Of a stretch of 64,000 nucleotides of DNA, positions 43,508 through 53,282 are shown in pieces. The stretch is taken from contig JAWLDA010000002.1 in the NCBI GenBank assembly GCA_041686855.1, positions 186,001 through 250,000 on the forward strand, read 5' to 3'. Each line of letters starts with the position of its first letter. The first letter of the stretch is position 1. A model generated the notes under the pieces. The model was not told where the DNA came from and did not search any database. It was given only the letters and a program-made list of their open reading frames with translations. This stretch comes from JAWLDA01 sp041686855 (GTDB lineage: Bacteria > Bacillota > Limnochordia > DTU080 > RSA5). Made by a program: the position numbers and the translations under genes.

Positions 43508-43850
43508 AAGAACTCGCGGTACCACCCACATTCGCCCGATTAGTCTCACTCGCCGGGCCTTTGGTCACGCCTTATGCGCGCTGGTAAACGCACGTCTAAA
43601 GCGCTGGGAGATAACGGCTCCCTGATCCCGGATCCATCAGATCCAAGACACACCGGTTGCGGTTACGTGCGACGCTCGCTATTGGACGACCAAACGGTCG
43701 ATCGAACGTACACTTCCCGCACGGCATCAGAGGGGGCATTCACGTCGGCGCCCGACCGCCCTTGCACTATCGGCGGTTCGCTTTTTGGTCCCGTGGCGTC
43801 TCGTCGCTACTCGTCCTCGTCATTGCCTTTAACCTATTGGGTATTGATTG
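43478..43850 (-). promoter_or_regulatory. T-box riboswitch 1 (distal) of the aminotransferase gene
   Basis: From the predicted transcript start near 43850 the minus strand has ATGACGAGGACGAGTAG (43823-43807; K-turn and AGTA box), a long Stem I region, then GGGTGGTACCGCGAG (43527-43513; T-box) and a terminator. The arm GGACGA (43816-43811) can pair with TCGTCC (43689-43684), which gives a Stem I longer than in T-box 2. The specifier is not assigned. Confidence 0.85.
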
Positions 43851-43856
43851 CTATGT

Positions 43857-43886
43857 ATCATAGCACTGCCATTTTCCGCCTGTCAA
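43857..43886 (-). promoter_or_regulatory. Sigma-A-type promoter of the tandem T-box leader
   Basis: TTGACA (43886-43881) overlaps the argH stop codon and is followed after 18 bases by TATGAT (43862-43857). The transcript would begin near 43850 and carry both T-boxes, about 720 bases before the aminotransferase. Confidence 0.75.
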
Positions 43887-45283
43887 GCAGGAGAGTGGCG
43901 TGGAACCTTTAAAGATTGAATTCCTTCGTTCGCGGCCTTCAAGCGCTCGCTCACACGCTGTGGCGCCGTGCCTCCAACTGCCGCTCTCGCCGCCAACATC
44001 CCCTGTAGACTCAAAGCTTCGCCGACATCGTGACCCACGTCAATGCCCAACTCTCGAAACTCTTGGGGACTCAACGCTTCGAGACCAACACCCTTGCCGG
44101 CGGCGTACTGCACGGCGTGTCCGACGAGCTCGTGCGCCCGTCGAAAGGGGACTCCTTGGCGCACGATGTAGTCGGCCAAATCCGTGGCGTTGAGGTACCC
44201 GCCTTGCAGGGCCTCGGACATACGGGCTCGGTTGACACGCAGCGTCTCTACCGACGGAGCCAGGACCTCCAGACACCTCTTTATGGTGTCGACCGAATCA
44301 AAGAGGGCCTCTTTGTCCTCTTGCATATCCTTATTGTAAGCAAGCGGCAACCCCTTCATCACTGTTAGAAGCGTCACGAGAGAGCCGACCACTCTACCCG
44401 ACTTCCCTCGGACCAACTCCGCTACGTCCGGGTTTTTCTTTTGCGGCATCATACTGCTGCCGGTACTGTACGCGTCGTCGAGTTCGACGAAGGCAAACTC
44501 ACTCGATGCCCACAGCACAATCTCCTCGCACAGGCGGCTCATATGAATGGCAATGATCGCTGCAGCGCTCATGAACTCGAGTGCAAAATCGCGGTCGGAG
44601 ACAGCGTCGAGGCTATTGAGACAGACTGAGTCAAAGCCCAGCTCCTGGCGGACGAACTCCCGATCAATGGGGTAGGTGACTCCGGCAAGAGCCCCGGCGC
44701 CGAGCGGACAGATGTTTACACGCTTGTAGCAATCAGCAAGCCGCTCGCGATCTCGTTCAAACATCTCGACGTACGCCAACAGGTGATGAGCGAACAATAC
44801 GGGTTGCGCCCGTTGGAGATGCGTGTAACCAGGTAGGGCAGCGTCATCCGCCTGCCTGGCCAAATCGATCAGGGCCCGTTCCAAGCCAACCAGGCGCTCC
44901 TCCACCTCGGCGAGCTCATCGCGCAGGTAGAGGCGCGTATCGAGAGCAACTTGATCATTGCGGCTTCGGGCTGTGTGCAGCTTGCGAGCAACGTCGCCGA
45001 TACGCTCAGTGAGCAGATACTCCACGTTCATGTGGATATCTTCGTGCTGGGTCGACAGCTCCGCCTGCCCCGAACGAAGGTCGGATTCCACGTCGTCCAA
45101 GCCCCGGCAAATCGCCTCGGCCTCATCCCCGCGGATGACACCCACCCGCGCAAGCATGCGGGCGTGCGCCTTGCTCCCCGCTACGTCGTAGGGGAGCAGG
45201 CGCCAGTCGAACCCGATGGATGAGTGGAAGTCGTCGACTCTTTTGTCGGTCGATTTGGCAAACCGTCCGCCCCAGAGCTTCAC
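43883..45283 (-). CDS. argH: Argininosuccinate lyase
   Basis: A 466-residue enzyme that splits argininosuccinate to arginine and fumarate, the last step of the pathway. It starts MKLWGGRFAKSTDKRVDDFHSS and shows MNVEYLLTERIGD, TARSRNDQVALD, GYTHLQRAQPV and the signature loop TGSSMMPQKKNPDVAELVRGK. The GTG start overlaps the argG stop by 4 bases (GTGA, 45280-45283). It is the last gene of the arg operon. Confidence 0.97.
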   Translation of the reverse strand: MKLWGGRFAKSTDKRVDDFHSSIGFDWRLLPYDVAGSKAHARMLARVGVIRGDEAEAICRGLDDVESDLRSGQAELSTQHEDIHMNVEYLLTERIGDVARKLHTARSRNDQVALDTRLYLRDELAEVEERLVGLERALIDLARQADDAALPGYTHLQRAQPVLFAHHLLAYVEMFERDRERLADCYKRVNICPLGAGALAGVTYPIDREFVRQELGFDSVCLNSLDAVSDRDFALEFMSAAAIIAIHMSRLCEEIVLWASSEFAFVELDDAYSTGSSMMPQKKNPDVAELVRGKSGRVVGSLVTLLTVMKGLPLAYNKDMQEDKEALFDSVDTIKRCLEVLAPSVETLRVNRARMSEALQGGYLNATDLADYIVRQGVPFRRAHELVGHAVQYAAGKGVGLEALSPQEFRELGIDVGHDVGEALSLQGMLAARAAVGGTAPQRVSERLKAANEGIQSLKVPRHSPA

Positions 45284-46497
45284 GAGCGTGCGCCTTCTCT
45301 CGACGATACCTTCGCCTGCACGCGCACAGGCAGCCCGAACAGGTTGATGAATCCGGCAGCGTCGCGCTGGTTGTACACATCGTCCTTATCGAAAGTAGCC
45401 AGCTCCGGATCGTAGAGCGATCGCTCGCACGTCCGGCCGACGACCTCTGCGCGCCCCTTGTACAGTTTCACCTTGGCCCAGCCCGTCACGTTGGCCTGTG
45501 TCGTCTCGACGAACGCATCGAGCGCAGCTCTCAGGGGTACGAACCATTGGCCGTTGTAGACCAGCTCGGCGTAGCGTGTTGCAATCATCTCTTTAAAGTG
45601 GAGCGTCTCGCGCTCGAGCGCCAGCTCTTCGAGAGCCTGGTGCGCCGCGAACAACACCGTTCCTCCTGGCGTCTCGTACACCCCGCGCGACTTCATCCCG
45701 ACCAGGCGGTTCTCGACGATGTCCACTCTCCCGACGCCATGGCGGGCGGCCCGGGCGTTCAGGCTCTCAATCAGTGCGACGGAATCGACCGGCTGGTTGT
45801 CGAGCGCAACAGGACGTCCGGCCTCAAAGTGTACGGTGACGAACTCTGGCTCGTCCGGCGCATCGGCAGGCGACGTCGTCCAGCGGAACATATCGTCGGG
45901 AGCCTGCGCTGTCGGATCCTCCAAGATCCCGCCCTCATAACTGATATGCCACAGGTTGCGATCCATGCTGTACGGCTTCTCTTTGGTGACCGGCACTGGG
46001 ATGCCGCGCGCCTCAGCGTAATCGATCGCATCGGAGCGCGAGGCGATCTCCCACTCTCGCCAAGGAGCGATCACCGGTAGATCGGGAGCCAACGCCATAA
46101 ACGTCAACTCAAAGCGGACTTGATCGTTCCCTTTGCCGGTACAACCGTGTGCGAGTGCGTCGGCGCCTTCGGCGCGGGCTACCTCAACCTGGCGCTTTGC
46201 AATCACCGGACGCGCCATCGACGTACCCAGGAGGTACTTGCGTTCATAGATCGCTCCGGCACGGAGTGTCGGGAAGACGTACTCCTCTACAAACTCCTGG
46301 CGCAGGTCCTCAATGTACACCTTCGAGGCGCCACTGGCCAACGCTTTCTCCCGCACTCCTTCGAGCTCGTCCCCTTGACCGACATCAGCTGCCATCGCAA
46401 TCACTTCGCAGCCGTAGTTCTCTTTGAGCCAAGGAATGATGATGGAGGTGTCCAATCCTCCTGAATACGCCAGGACCACTCTGTTAAACTTCGCCAT
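45280..46497 (-). CDS. argG: Argininosuccinate synthase
   Basis: It joins citrulline and aspartate with ATP to give argininosuccinate. The ATP-pyrophosphatase loop AYSGGLDTSIIIPWL is near residue 9, followed by HGCTGKGNDQVRFE and SYEGGILEDP. An in-frame start at 46530 exists, but MAKFNRVVLAYSGGLD is the normal beginning and GGGGGAG lies upstream of the ATG at 46497, giving 405 residues. The gene lies 35 bases after carB and overlaps argH at its 3' end. Confidence 0.97.
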   Translation of the reverse strand: MAKFNRVVLAYSGGLDTSIIIPWLKENYGCEVIAMAADVGQGDELEGVREKALASGASKVYIEDLRQEFVEEYVFPTLRAGAIYERKYLLGTSMARPVIAKRQVEVARAEGADALAHGCTGKGNDQVRFELTFMALAPDLPVIAPWREWEIASRSDAIDYAEARGIPVPVTKEKPYSMDRNLWHISYEGGILEDPTAQAPDDMFRWTTSPADAPDEPEFVTVHFEAGRPVALDNQPVDSVALIESLNARAARHGVGRVDIVENRLVGMKSRGVYETPGGTVLFAAHQALEELALERETLHFKEMIATRYAELVYNGQWFVPLRAALDAFVETTQANVTGWAKVKLYKGRAEVVGRTCERSLYDPELATFDKDDVYNQRDAAGFINLFGLPVRVQAKVSSREGARS

Positions 46498-46532
46498 TGA
46501 TTCGCTCCCCCAAATATTGTCCGCAATCACCT

Positions 46533-49500
46533 TTAAACCGGCATTGGGCGTTCGTTTCCCACTCGAGCGACCGTTCCCAGATACTCGTTGAGCGAGCGTA
46601 CCGTGAGAGCCTCCACCGTACGTCCAGTCTGTAACACGGAGAGAAGCGCTTTCGCAGTGTCAAGCGACGTTAGACACGGTACCCGAAACTCAACGGCCGC
46701 ACGCCGCATCTGAAACCCATTCCGCTTGGGAATCTTACCCCGCGTCGGGGTGTTGAGCAACAGGTCCACCTCACCACCGCGGATGACGTCGATCACGTTG
46801 GGCCGCCCCTCCGCAATCTTGTGGACGCGGCGCACAGGTATGCCCAACTCGTCGAGGAGATCGGCCGTCCCCTCCGTAGCAGCAAATCGGAATCCCAGCT
46901 CATGAAAGGCTCTCAGGATCTCCTGGCCCTCTTCCTTGTCCTTGTCGGCCAAGGTTGCCAGAATGCAGCCTCGCTCAGGAATCACTGCACCCGAGGCGAG
47001 AATCGCCTTATACAACGCCTGGGGGTACTCCGTGTCAAGGCCAAGCACTTCGCCTGTCGACTTCATCTCAGGGCCGAGGAAGACGTCGACCGCGCCCAGC
47101 TTTTCAAAGGAGAAGACTGGGGCCTTCACCGTCACGTAGTTTGGCGCCGCGACGAGCCCGTCCGGGTACCCCTCGGCGGCAAGCTTGTACCCGAGCATCG
47201 CCCGAGTCGCCAAATCGACCATTGCGATCCCAGTCACTTTAGAGAGGATCGGCACTGTCCGACTCGCTCGGGGGTTCACTTCGAGGACGTACACGCGTCC
47301 GTCGTGCACGACGTACTGAATATTCACCAACCCGACGACTCCAAGCTCCGTGGCAATACGCCGGGTGTAGTCGATGATCACCTGCTCCTCTTCGGCGTTA
47401 AGGCTTTGCGGCGGAAAGACGGCCGTCGAATCGCCCGAATGAACGCCGGCCCGCTCCACGTGCTCCATGATCCCGGGGATGAGGACCGTCTCACCGTCAC
47501 AGACGGCGTCGACTTCCACCTCTTTACCCGCGAGGTAACGGTCGACCAGGACAGGATGCTTCGAGTTGACAGCGACTGCAAACTTCATGTACTCAAAGAG
47601 TTCGCTCTCATTGTGCACAATCTCCATCGCCCGACCACCGAGGACGTACGACGGTCGGACGACCACAGGAAAGCCGATCTTGAGAGCTACCCCCATCGCC
47701 TCCTCAATAGAGGTGACGGCTTTCCCCTCGGTCTGTGGAATCCCGAGCCGGTCCAAAAACCTCTCGAACTTGTCACGATCCTCAGCCAGGTCAATCGCCT
47801 CGACCGGCGTCCCCAGGATAGGCACACCCGCCTCTTGCAGAGTGCCCGCCAAATTGATGGCAGTCTGCCCGCCGAACTGGAGGACGACTCCCTCGGGCTC
47901 TTCGCTGTCTATGATGTTGAGGACATCCTCGGTCGTGAGCGGCTCAAAGTAGAGTCGATCCGAGGTGTCGAAGTCCGTCGAGACAGTCTCTGGGTTGTTG
48001 TTGACGATGATGGACTCGATACCCGCGTCGCGCAAGGCCCAAACTGAGTGCACACTGCAGTAGTCGAATTCGACTCCTTGACCGATGCGGATGGGGCCTG
48101 AGCCCAACACCAGGACACGGCGGCGCTTTGAGGGCTCCACTTCGTCTTCGTCTCCAAAGGTGGAGTAAAAGTACGGCGTCGCCGCTTCAAATTCGGCCGC
48201 ACACGTATCCACCGTCTTGTAGACAGGCTTGATGCCGGCATCGAGTCGAGCCCGCCGCACTTCCAGAGGCTCCATTCCCAGCAACTCTCCGATGTGCGCA
48301 TCTGCGAAGCCCATCTCTTTGGCGCGCCGCACCACGTCGACAGTCTGGCTCTCCCACGCCTTTCCGGCCCACTCGCCGAGCTCCCGTTCGAGTTGGACGA
48401 TACCTCGAATCTTATCAAGGAACCACACGTCGATCGCGGTCGCCTCATGAATCTCTTGAACGGAAATCCCGCGGCGCATTGCCTCCGCGACCGCGAAGAG
48501 GCGCTCATCGTCGGAGATGCGCATCCTCCGCTGGGTCTCGTCAACGCTCCACTCAGAGGCCCCCTTCGCCTGAAAGGAGGTGAGTCCGATTTCAAGGGAG
48601 CGTACGGCCTTGAGCAAAGCGCCCTCAAAGCTGCGGTCGATCGCCATCACTTCGCCCGTCGCCTTCATTTGAGTACCGAGGACACGATCGGCGGTGACAA
48701 ACTTGTCGAAGGGCCAGCGCGGAAACTTGACAACACAGTAGTCAAGGGTCGGCTCAAAACAAGCGGTCGTCTTCTGCGTCACCGCATTCTCGATCTCGTC
48801 GAGATGCAGTCCGATTGCGATTTTGGCCGCAACCCGGGCGATCGGATAACCGGTCGCCTTGGAAGCGAGCGCCGACGACCGGCTCACCCGCGGATTCACC
48901 TCGATCACCACGTACTCCATACTCTCAGGGTTGAGTGCGAACTGAACGTTACAGCCACCTTCAATCCCCAGGTAGCGAATGATCTTTAGCGCCGAGGTGC
49001 GCAACATTTGATACTCTTTATCGGCGAGCGTCTGACTGGGAGCTACGACAATGGAGTCCCCAGTGTGAATGCCGATCGGGTCGACATTCTCCATGTTACA
49101 GACGGTGATGCAGTTGTCGGCTCCATCCCGCATCACCTCGTACTCTATCTCTTTCCAGCCGGCGACGCTTCGGTCGAGGAGGACCTGGCTGACGGGACTG
49201 TTTTTGAGGCCGCGCGCTACGATCTCTTCGAGCTTTTCATCGTCCTCCACAAAGCCGCCGCCGGTGCCCCCGAGAGTGTATGCCGGCCGAGCGATGAGCG
49301 GGAAGCCCACCTCCTGGGCGAAGAGTCTCGCCTCTTCGAGAGACCGGACGATCGTACTCTGCGGGACAGCTTCACCGATCGTCTCCATGGCGTCCTTAAA
49401 GAGCTGGCGATCCTCTGCTTTCTGTATCGCTTCCAGCGGAGTCCCCAGCAACGTCACACCGTACTTGTCGAGGACGCCCGCCTCTGAGAGCTGCACGGCC

Positions 49501-49793
49501 AGGTTAAGCCCAGTCTGCCCACCCAAGGTGGGCAGGAGGCCGTCCGGCCGTTCTGTCTCAATGACCTTGGTGGCAAACTCTAAAGTGAGCGGCTCGAGGT
49601 AGACTCTGTCTGCCACGTGGGTGTCGGTCATGATGGTGGCGGGATTAGAGTTGACGAGGACGACTTCGAGCCCCTCTTCACGCAAGGCGGTACAGGCCTG
49701 TGTCCCGGCATAATCAAACTCAGCCGCCTGACCGATGACGATGGGGCCGGAGCCAATCACCATCACACGCTTTAACCCACGATGTTTCGGCAC
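46533..49793 (-). CDS. carB: Carbamoyl-phosphate synthase large subunit
   Basis: A 1086-residue duplicated ATP-grasp enzyme that makes carbamoyl phosphate. The N-terminal half has MVIGSGPIVIGQAAEFDY, LPTLGGQTGLNLAV and YTLGGTGGGFV. The second half repeats the pattern with LVLGSGPIRIGQGVEFDYC, LQFGGQTAINLAG and SYVLGGRAMEIV. An MGS-like allosteric domain forms the C-terminus (about 940-1080). The start is GTG, and the argD stop ends 3 bases before it. The small glutaminase subunit gene carA, normally just upstream, is absent here. Confidence 0.97.
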   Translation of the reverse strand: MPKHRGLKRVMVIGSGPIVIGQAAEFDYAGTQACTALREEGLEVVLVNSNPATIMTDTHVADRVYLEPLTLEFATKVIETERPDGLLPTLGGQTGLNLAVQLSEAGVLDKYGVTLLGTPLEAIQKAEDRQLFKDAMETIGEAVPQSTIVRSLEEARLFAQEVGFPLIARPAYTLGGTGGGFVEDDEKLEEIVARGLKNSPVSQVLLDRSVAGWKEIEYEVMRDGADNCITVCNMENVDPIGIHTGDSIVVAPSQTLADKEYQMLRTSALKIIRYLGIEGGCNVQFALNPESMEYVVIEVNPRVSRSSALASKATGYPIARVAAKIAIGLHLDEIENAVTQKTTACFEPTLDYCVVKFPRWPFDKFVTADRVLGTQMKATGEVMAIDRSFEGALLKAVRSLEIGLTSFQAKGASEWSVDETQRRMRISDDERLFAVAEAMRRGISVQEIHEATAIDVWFLDKIRGIVQLERELGEWAGKAWESQTVDVVRRAKEMGFADAHIGELLGMEPLEVRRARLDAGIKPVYKTVDTCAAEFEAATPYFYSTFGDEDEVEPSKRRRVLVLGSGPIRIGQGVEFDYCSVHSVWALRDAGIESIIVNNNPETVSTDFDTSDRLYFEPLTTEDVLNIIDSEEPEGVVLQFGGQTAINLAGTLQEAGVPILGTPVEAIDLAEDRDKFERFLDRLGIPQTEGKAVTSIEEAMGVALKIGFPVVVRPSYVLGGRAMEIVHNESELFEYMKFAVAVNSKHPVLVDRYLAGKEVEVDAVCDGETVLIPGIMEHVERAGVHSGDSTAVFPPQSLNAEEEQVIIDYTRRIATELGVVGLVNIQYVVHDGRVYVLEVNPRASRTVPILSKVTGIAMVDLATRAMLGYKLAAEGYPDGLVAAPNYVTVKAPVFSFEKLGAVDVFLGPEMKSTGEVLGLDTEYPQALYKAILASGAVIPERGCILATLADKDKEEGQEILRAFHELGFRFAATEGTADLLDELGIPVRRVHKIAEGRPNVIDVIRGGEVDLLLNTPTRGKIPKRNGFQMRRAAVEFRVPCLTSLDTAKALLSVLQTGRTVEALTVRSLNEYLGTVARVGNERPMPV

Positions 49794-49795
49794 GC

Positions 49796-51016
49796 CTACG
49801 CACTCTCCTTAAACACTTGGTCTAGTACACTGAGCGCCTCGTCAATCTCATCGTCGCTCACCGTCAACGGCGGTAACAGCCGCAGGACACGCTCGGCGAT
49901 CACGTTCACCAAGAGTCCCCGCTCCATACAGCGACTGAGCATCTCCGTCCCGCCGGCTCGTAACTCGACGCCGAGCATCAGCCCCTTGCCGCGCACTTCA
50001 GCGCCGACGGCCGGGTACCGCCGAATCAGCTCTTCAAGTCCTGCGCGCAGTCGCTCGCCAGCCCGAGCGCCCGCTGCGAGAAGGCCGTCCTCCTCAAGCG
50101 CATCCATAACAGCGAGTCCGGCACGCGCCGCCAAGTAGTTGCCGCCAAACGTCGAGGCGTGGCTTCCGGGCTCGAACCCCGTCGCCGCCTCCTCAGTGGC
50201 AAGCGTAGCTCCAATCGGGACGCCGCTGCCCAGCGCTTTGGCCAGGGTTGTGATGTCCGCCCGGACATTGAAGTGTTCGGCGGCTAAAAAGCGGCCCGTC
50301 CGCCCCACTCCTGTCTGCACCTCGTCAAAGATGAGGAGGATTCCCTCCTTGTCACACAAGGAGCGCACCTCGGCAAGGTACTCCGGCGTACACGGATTGA
50401 TCCCGCCTTCGCCTTGGATCGGCTCCAGCATGATCGCAGCCGTCGTCTCATTTACCGTCGCCTTTAACGCGTCCAAATCGTTTAACGAAACGTAGCGAAA
50501 CCCCTCAGGCAGGGGCTCAAAGCCGGCGTGGTACTTGGGTTGGCCCGTAGCGGTCACCGTTGCGAGCGTGCGGCCGTGAAACGAGTTGTGCGCCGTAATG
50601 ATCTCGCGCCGCCTGGAGTCTGGGTTCCGCTTGTAGTGGTAGCGCCGCGCCAATTTTATAGCGGCTTCGTTGGCTTCGGCGCCACTGTTGGAAAAGAAGA
50701 CCCGGTCGTATCCAGTCCGAGCCGCCAAGCGAGCCGCCAACTCCGCCTGCACTGGGATGTAGTAGAGGTTCGACGTGTGGATCAACGTGTCGGCCGCCTC
50801 TTTGATTGCCGCTTTGACACGGGGATGGCCGTGCCCCAGCGAATTGACCGCCAGCCCCGTCACAAAGTCGAGGTACTCGCGGCCCGTCACGTCCCAGAGT
50901 CGGGTCCCATCACCTTTGACAAAGGCAATGGGGAGTCGACCATACGTGTGCATGACGTGCTGATCGTTAAGCGCAAATATCTCCTGTGCTTGCTCCGATC
51001 TTTGTAACACTTGCAA
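49796..51016 (-). CDS. argD: Acetylornithine aminotransferase
   Basis: A 406-residue class III PLP aminotransferase that converts N-acetylglutamate semialdehyde to N-acetylornithine. It shows VTGLAVNSLGHGHPRV, FFSNSGAEANEAAIKLAR, HNSFHGRTLATVTATGQ, LIFDEVQTGVGRTG and the PLP Lys in TLAKALGSGVPIGA. TTG at 51016 is 4 bases after AGGAGG; GTG at 51010 is 10 bases after it and may be the real start. In the operon it lies between argB and carB. Confidence 0.96.
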   Translation of the reverse strand: MQVLQRSEQAQEIFALNDQHVMHTYGRLPIAFVKGDGTRLWDVTGREYLDFVTGLAVNSLGHGHPRVKAAIKEAADTLIHTSNLYYIPVQAELAARLAARTGYDRVFFSNSGAEANEAAIKLARRYHYKRNPDSRRREIITAHNSFHGRTLATVTATGQPKYHAGFEPLPEGFRYVSLNDLDALKATVNETTAAIMLEPIQGEGGINPCTPEYLAEVRSLCDKEGILLIFDEVQTGVGRTGRFLAAEHFNVRADITTLAKALGSGVPIGATLATEEAATGFEPGSHASTFGGNYLAARAGLAVMDALEEDGLLAAGARAGERLRAGLEELIRRYPAVGAEVRGKGLMLGVELRAGGTEMLSRCMERGLLVNVIAERVLRLLPPLTVSDDEIDEALSVLDQVFKESA

Positions 51017-51059
51017 TCAACCTCCTAGGGTCCGCGTTTGGCGCTTCGCTCATTCGCCC

Positions 51060-51941
51060 TTAAGAGACCACCATCGTCCCGATACCACGGTCTGTGAACA
51101 CCTCGAGGAGGAGCGAATGCATTTTGCGTCCGTCGATGATGTGCGTGCGCGCCACACCTGACTCGAGCGCTTTCACGCACGCCTCGACCTTGGGAATCAT
51201 ACCGCCGTCGATCTGCCCCTCCTCAATCATCTTGTGGGCTCGGTCGATCTGCAGCGCCGAAACCAGGGTGTTGGGATCACCCGGATCCTCAAAGATCCCC
51301 TCAACATCGGTGAGCATGATCAGCTTGTCGGCTTTGAGTGCAGCGGCGAGGTGCCCCGCGACCGCATCGGCGTTAATGTTGTAGCTCTCCCCGTCCAACC
51401 CGACACCGATCGAAGAGACGACGGGTATGTACCCTTGTCCCGCCAAAAGTTTGATCACTTCCGTATTGACGGCTTCAACGTCACCAACAAAGCCGATGTC
51501 AACCTCTTTACGCCCTGCCGTGAGGTCGACGCCTTTGCGCTTCTTGGCGATAATCAAGTTGCCGTCTTTCCCCGACAAACCGATCGATTTCCCGCCGTAC
51601 TTGTTGAGGAGCGAGACAATCTCCTGATTGACCGAGCCGACCAGGACCATCTGGACGATCTCCATCGTCTCCTTGTCGGTCACCCGCAGACCGGAGAGGA
51701 ACTTAGGCTCCTTGCCTAGCCGTGCCATCATCCGGTCGATCTCGGGTCCGCCTCCGTGGACGAGCACGGGGTTGAGCCCGACGTACTTGAGAAGGATAAC
51801 GTCGAGAATAACCGCCTTTTTCAGTTCCGGATCGCTCATCGCGCTTCCACCGTACTTAATGACAAACGTCTTGCCAAAGAAGTTACGGATATAGGGAAGC
51901 GCCTCGATGAGTACGTTCGCCCTTTCGACTAACTCATTCAC
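51060..51941 (-). CDS. argB: Acetylglutamate kinase
   Basis: A 293-residue amino-acid kinase that phosphorylates N-acetylglutamate. It has FVIKYGGSAMSDPELKKAV, VLVHGGGPEIDRMM, GLRVTDKETMEIVQMVLVG and the C-terminal MIPKVEACVKALESGVARTHIIDGR. An N-terminal helix (NELVERANVLIEALPYIRNF) of the type found in arginine-inhibited, hexameric enzymes is present, so feedback inhibition by arginine is likely. The start is GTG with AGGAGGG upstream. Confidence 0.97.
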   Translation of the reverse strand: MNELVERANVLIEALPYIRNFFGKTFVIKYGGSAMSDPELKKAVILDVILLKYVGLNPVLVHGGGPEIDRMMARLGKEPKFLSGLRVTDKETMEIVQMVLVGSVNQEIVSLLNKYGGKSIGLSGKDGNLIIAKKRKGVDLTAGRKEVDIGFVGDVEAVNTEVIKLLAGQGYIPVVSSIGVGLDGESYNINADAVAGHLAAALKADKLIMLTDVEGIFEDPGDPNTLVSALQIDRAHKMIEEGQIDGGMIPKVEACVKALESGVARTHIIDGRKMHSLLLEVFTDRGIGTMVVS

Positions 51942-51996
51942 AGATTACGGGCCCTCCTAGTTGGAAAAGTCGCTACACCGTGGCACCCTTAGCAAA

Positions 51997-53214
51997 TCAC
52001 GTGCGGTAACTTGCGTTAATCTTGATATAGTCGTAGGTAAGGTCACACGTCCACCCAGTCGCCGAAGCTTCCCCTAGCCCTAGGTCGACAGTGATACGAA
52101 CCTCCTCGGCCTTTAAGATCTCCTTGGCCTCGGCCTCGTCGAACGGGAGACCGCGCCCTTGCGAGAAGACCAACAGGTCGCCCAGACGGACGTCCACACG
52201 CTCAGGATCGAGCTCTGCGCCCGAGTAACCGGCGGCGCACAAGATGCGTCCCCAGTTGGCGTCCTCTCCGTATATCGCCGTCTTTACAAGCGGCGAGGCA
52301 CTGATACTGCGTACGACGAGCCGAGCGTCAGCGGCGCTGAGCGCTCCATGGGCACACACCTCGACGAGCTTGGTGGCGCCTTCTCCGTCGCGTGCGATCA
52401 TACGGGCGAGCCGAGTGCACAACTGTGTGAGCGCCTTTTGAAAGAGTTCGCCCGCCTCGCCGCCGGCCTGAATCTCGCTCCCTTGGGCGCTGCCGTTGGC
52501 CAGTACGACCACCATGTCGTTGGTGCTGGTATCCCCATCGACGGAGATCATATTAAACGAATCGTTCACCGCTTCGCTTAGGGCCTGTTGCAAAAAGGCC
52601 GCCTCCACCGGTGCGTCGGTCGTGATAAACGCGAGCATCGTCGCCATATTGGGATGAATCATCCCCGACCCCTTGGCCATTCCGCCAATTTGAAACGATT
52701 GCTCACCGACACTGCAGCGCAAGGCTGCCTCCTTGGGGCAGGTGTCCGTCGTCATGATTCCTGCCGCCGCGTCGGCTCCGCCGTTGGTATCCAAGCGCTT
52801 GGTAACCGCCTCGATACCGGTCTTGATCTTGTCCATGGGCAGCGGTACACCGATCACACCCGTCGATGCAACGAGCACCTCGCTTGCCTCGATTTGCAGG
52901 GAACGGGCAGTGGTCGCCGCCATCTCCTGCGCGTCTACAAGCCCTTGGGGTCCGTTGCATGCGTTGGCGTTACCGCTGTTGACCACGACTGCACGCACGG
53001 ATCCGTTGCGCAAGTGATCCCTTGTCACGTGCAGTGGCGCCGCTTGGACGCGATTTTGCGTAAACGTCGCAGCCGCCCGACATGGGGTGGGCGAATAGAT
53101 TAGGCTGAGATCCTTACCTTGGCGCTTTACGCCGGCATGATACCCTGCCGCCAGGAACCCCTCGGCCGCGCAAACACCGCCGGTTACCTCTTCAATACGC
53201 ACGTTCGTGGTCAA
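51997..53214 (-). CDS. argJ: Bifunctional ornithine acetyltransferase / N-acetylglutamate synthase
   Basis: A 405-residue self-processing enzyme. It shows GVKRQGKDLSLIYSP, NSGNANACNGPQGL, TGVIGVPLPMDKI and the autocleavage region GMIHPNMATMLAFITTDA, where Thr in ATML is the nucleophile. It recycles the acetyl group from acetylornithine to glutamate. Whether it also makes acetylglutamate from acetyl-CoA cannot be told, but no argA-type gene is seen. It begins 94 bases after argC, behind a possible internal promoter. Confidence 0.97.
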   Translation of the reverse strand: MTTNVRIEEVTGGVCAAEGFLAAGYHAGVKRQGKDLSLIYSPTPCRAAATFTQNRVQAAPLHVTRDHLRNGSVRAVVVNSGNANACNGPQGLVDAQEMAATTARSLQIEASEVLVASTGVIGVPLPMDKIKTGIEAVTKRLDTNGGADAAAGIMTTDTCPKEAALRCSVGEQSFQIGGMAKGSGMIHPNMATMLAFITTDAPVEAAFLQQALSEAVNDSFNMISVDGDTSTNDMVVVLANGSAQGSEIQAGGEAGELFQKALTQLCTRLARMIARDGEGATKLVEVCAHGALSAADARLVVRSISASPLVKTAIYGEDANWGRILCAAGYSGAELDPERVDVRLGDLLVFSQGRGLPFDEAEAKEILKAEEVRITVDLGLGEASATGWTCDLTYDYIKINASYRT

Positions 53215-53282
53215 CGCCCCCTGCCTGTACGATCTCTGTAGATGCCGTCAACACGGCTCACGTCGTTATAGACACCCTTACG

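Noticed and set aside
43684..43744. Specifier codon for T-box 1
   Set aside because: Two alignments of the Stem I 3' arm give different triplets (TGC near 43737 and TTG near 43693), so no amino acid is claimed.
46821..48047. 408-codon plus-strand open frame opposite carB
   Set aside because: It is antisense to a fully conserved carB segment, has no family resemblance and no good ribosome site.
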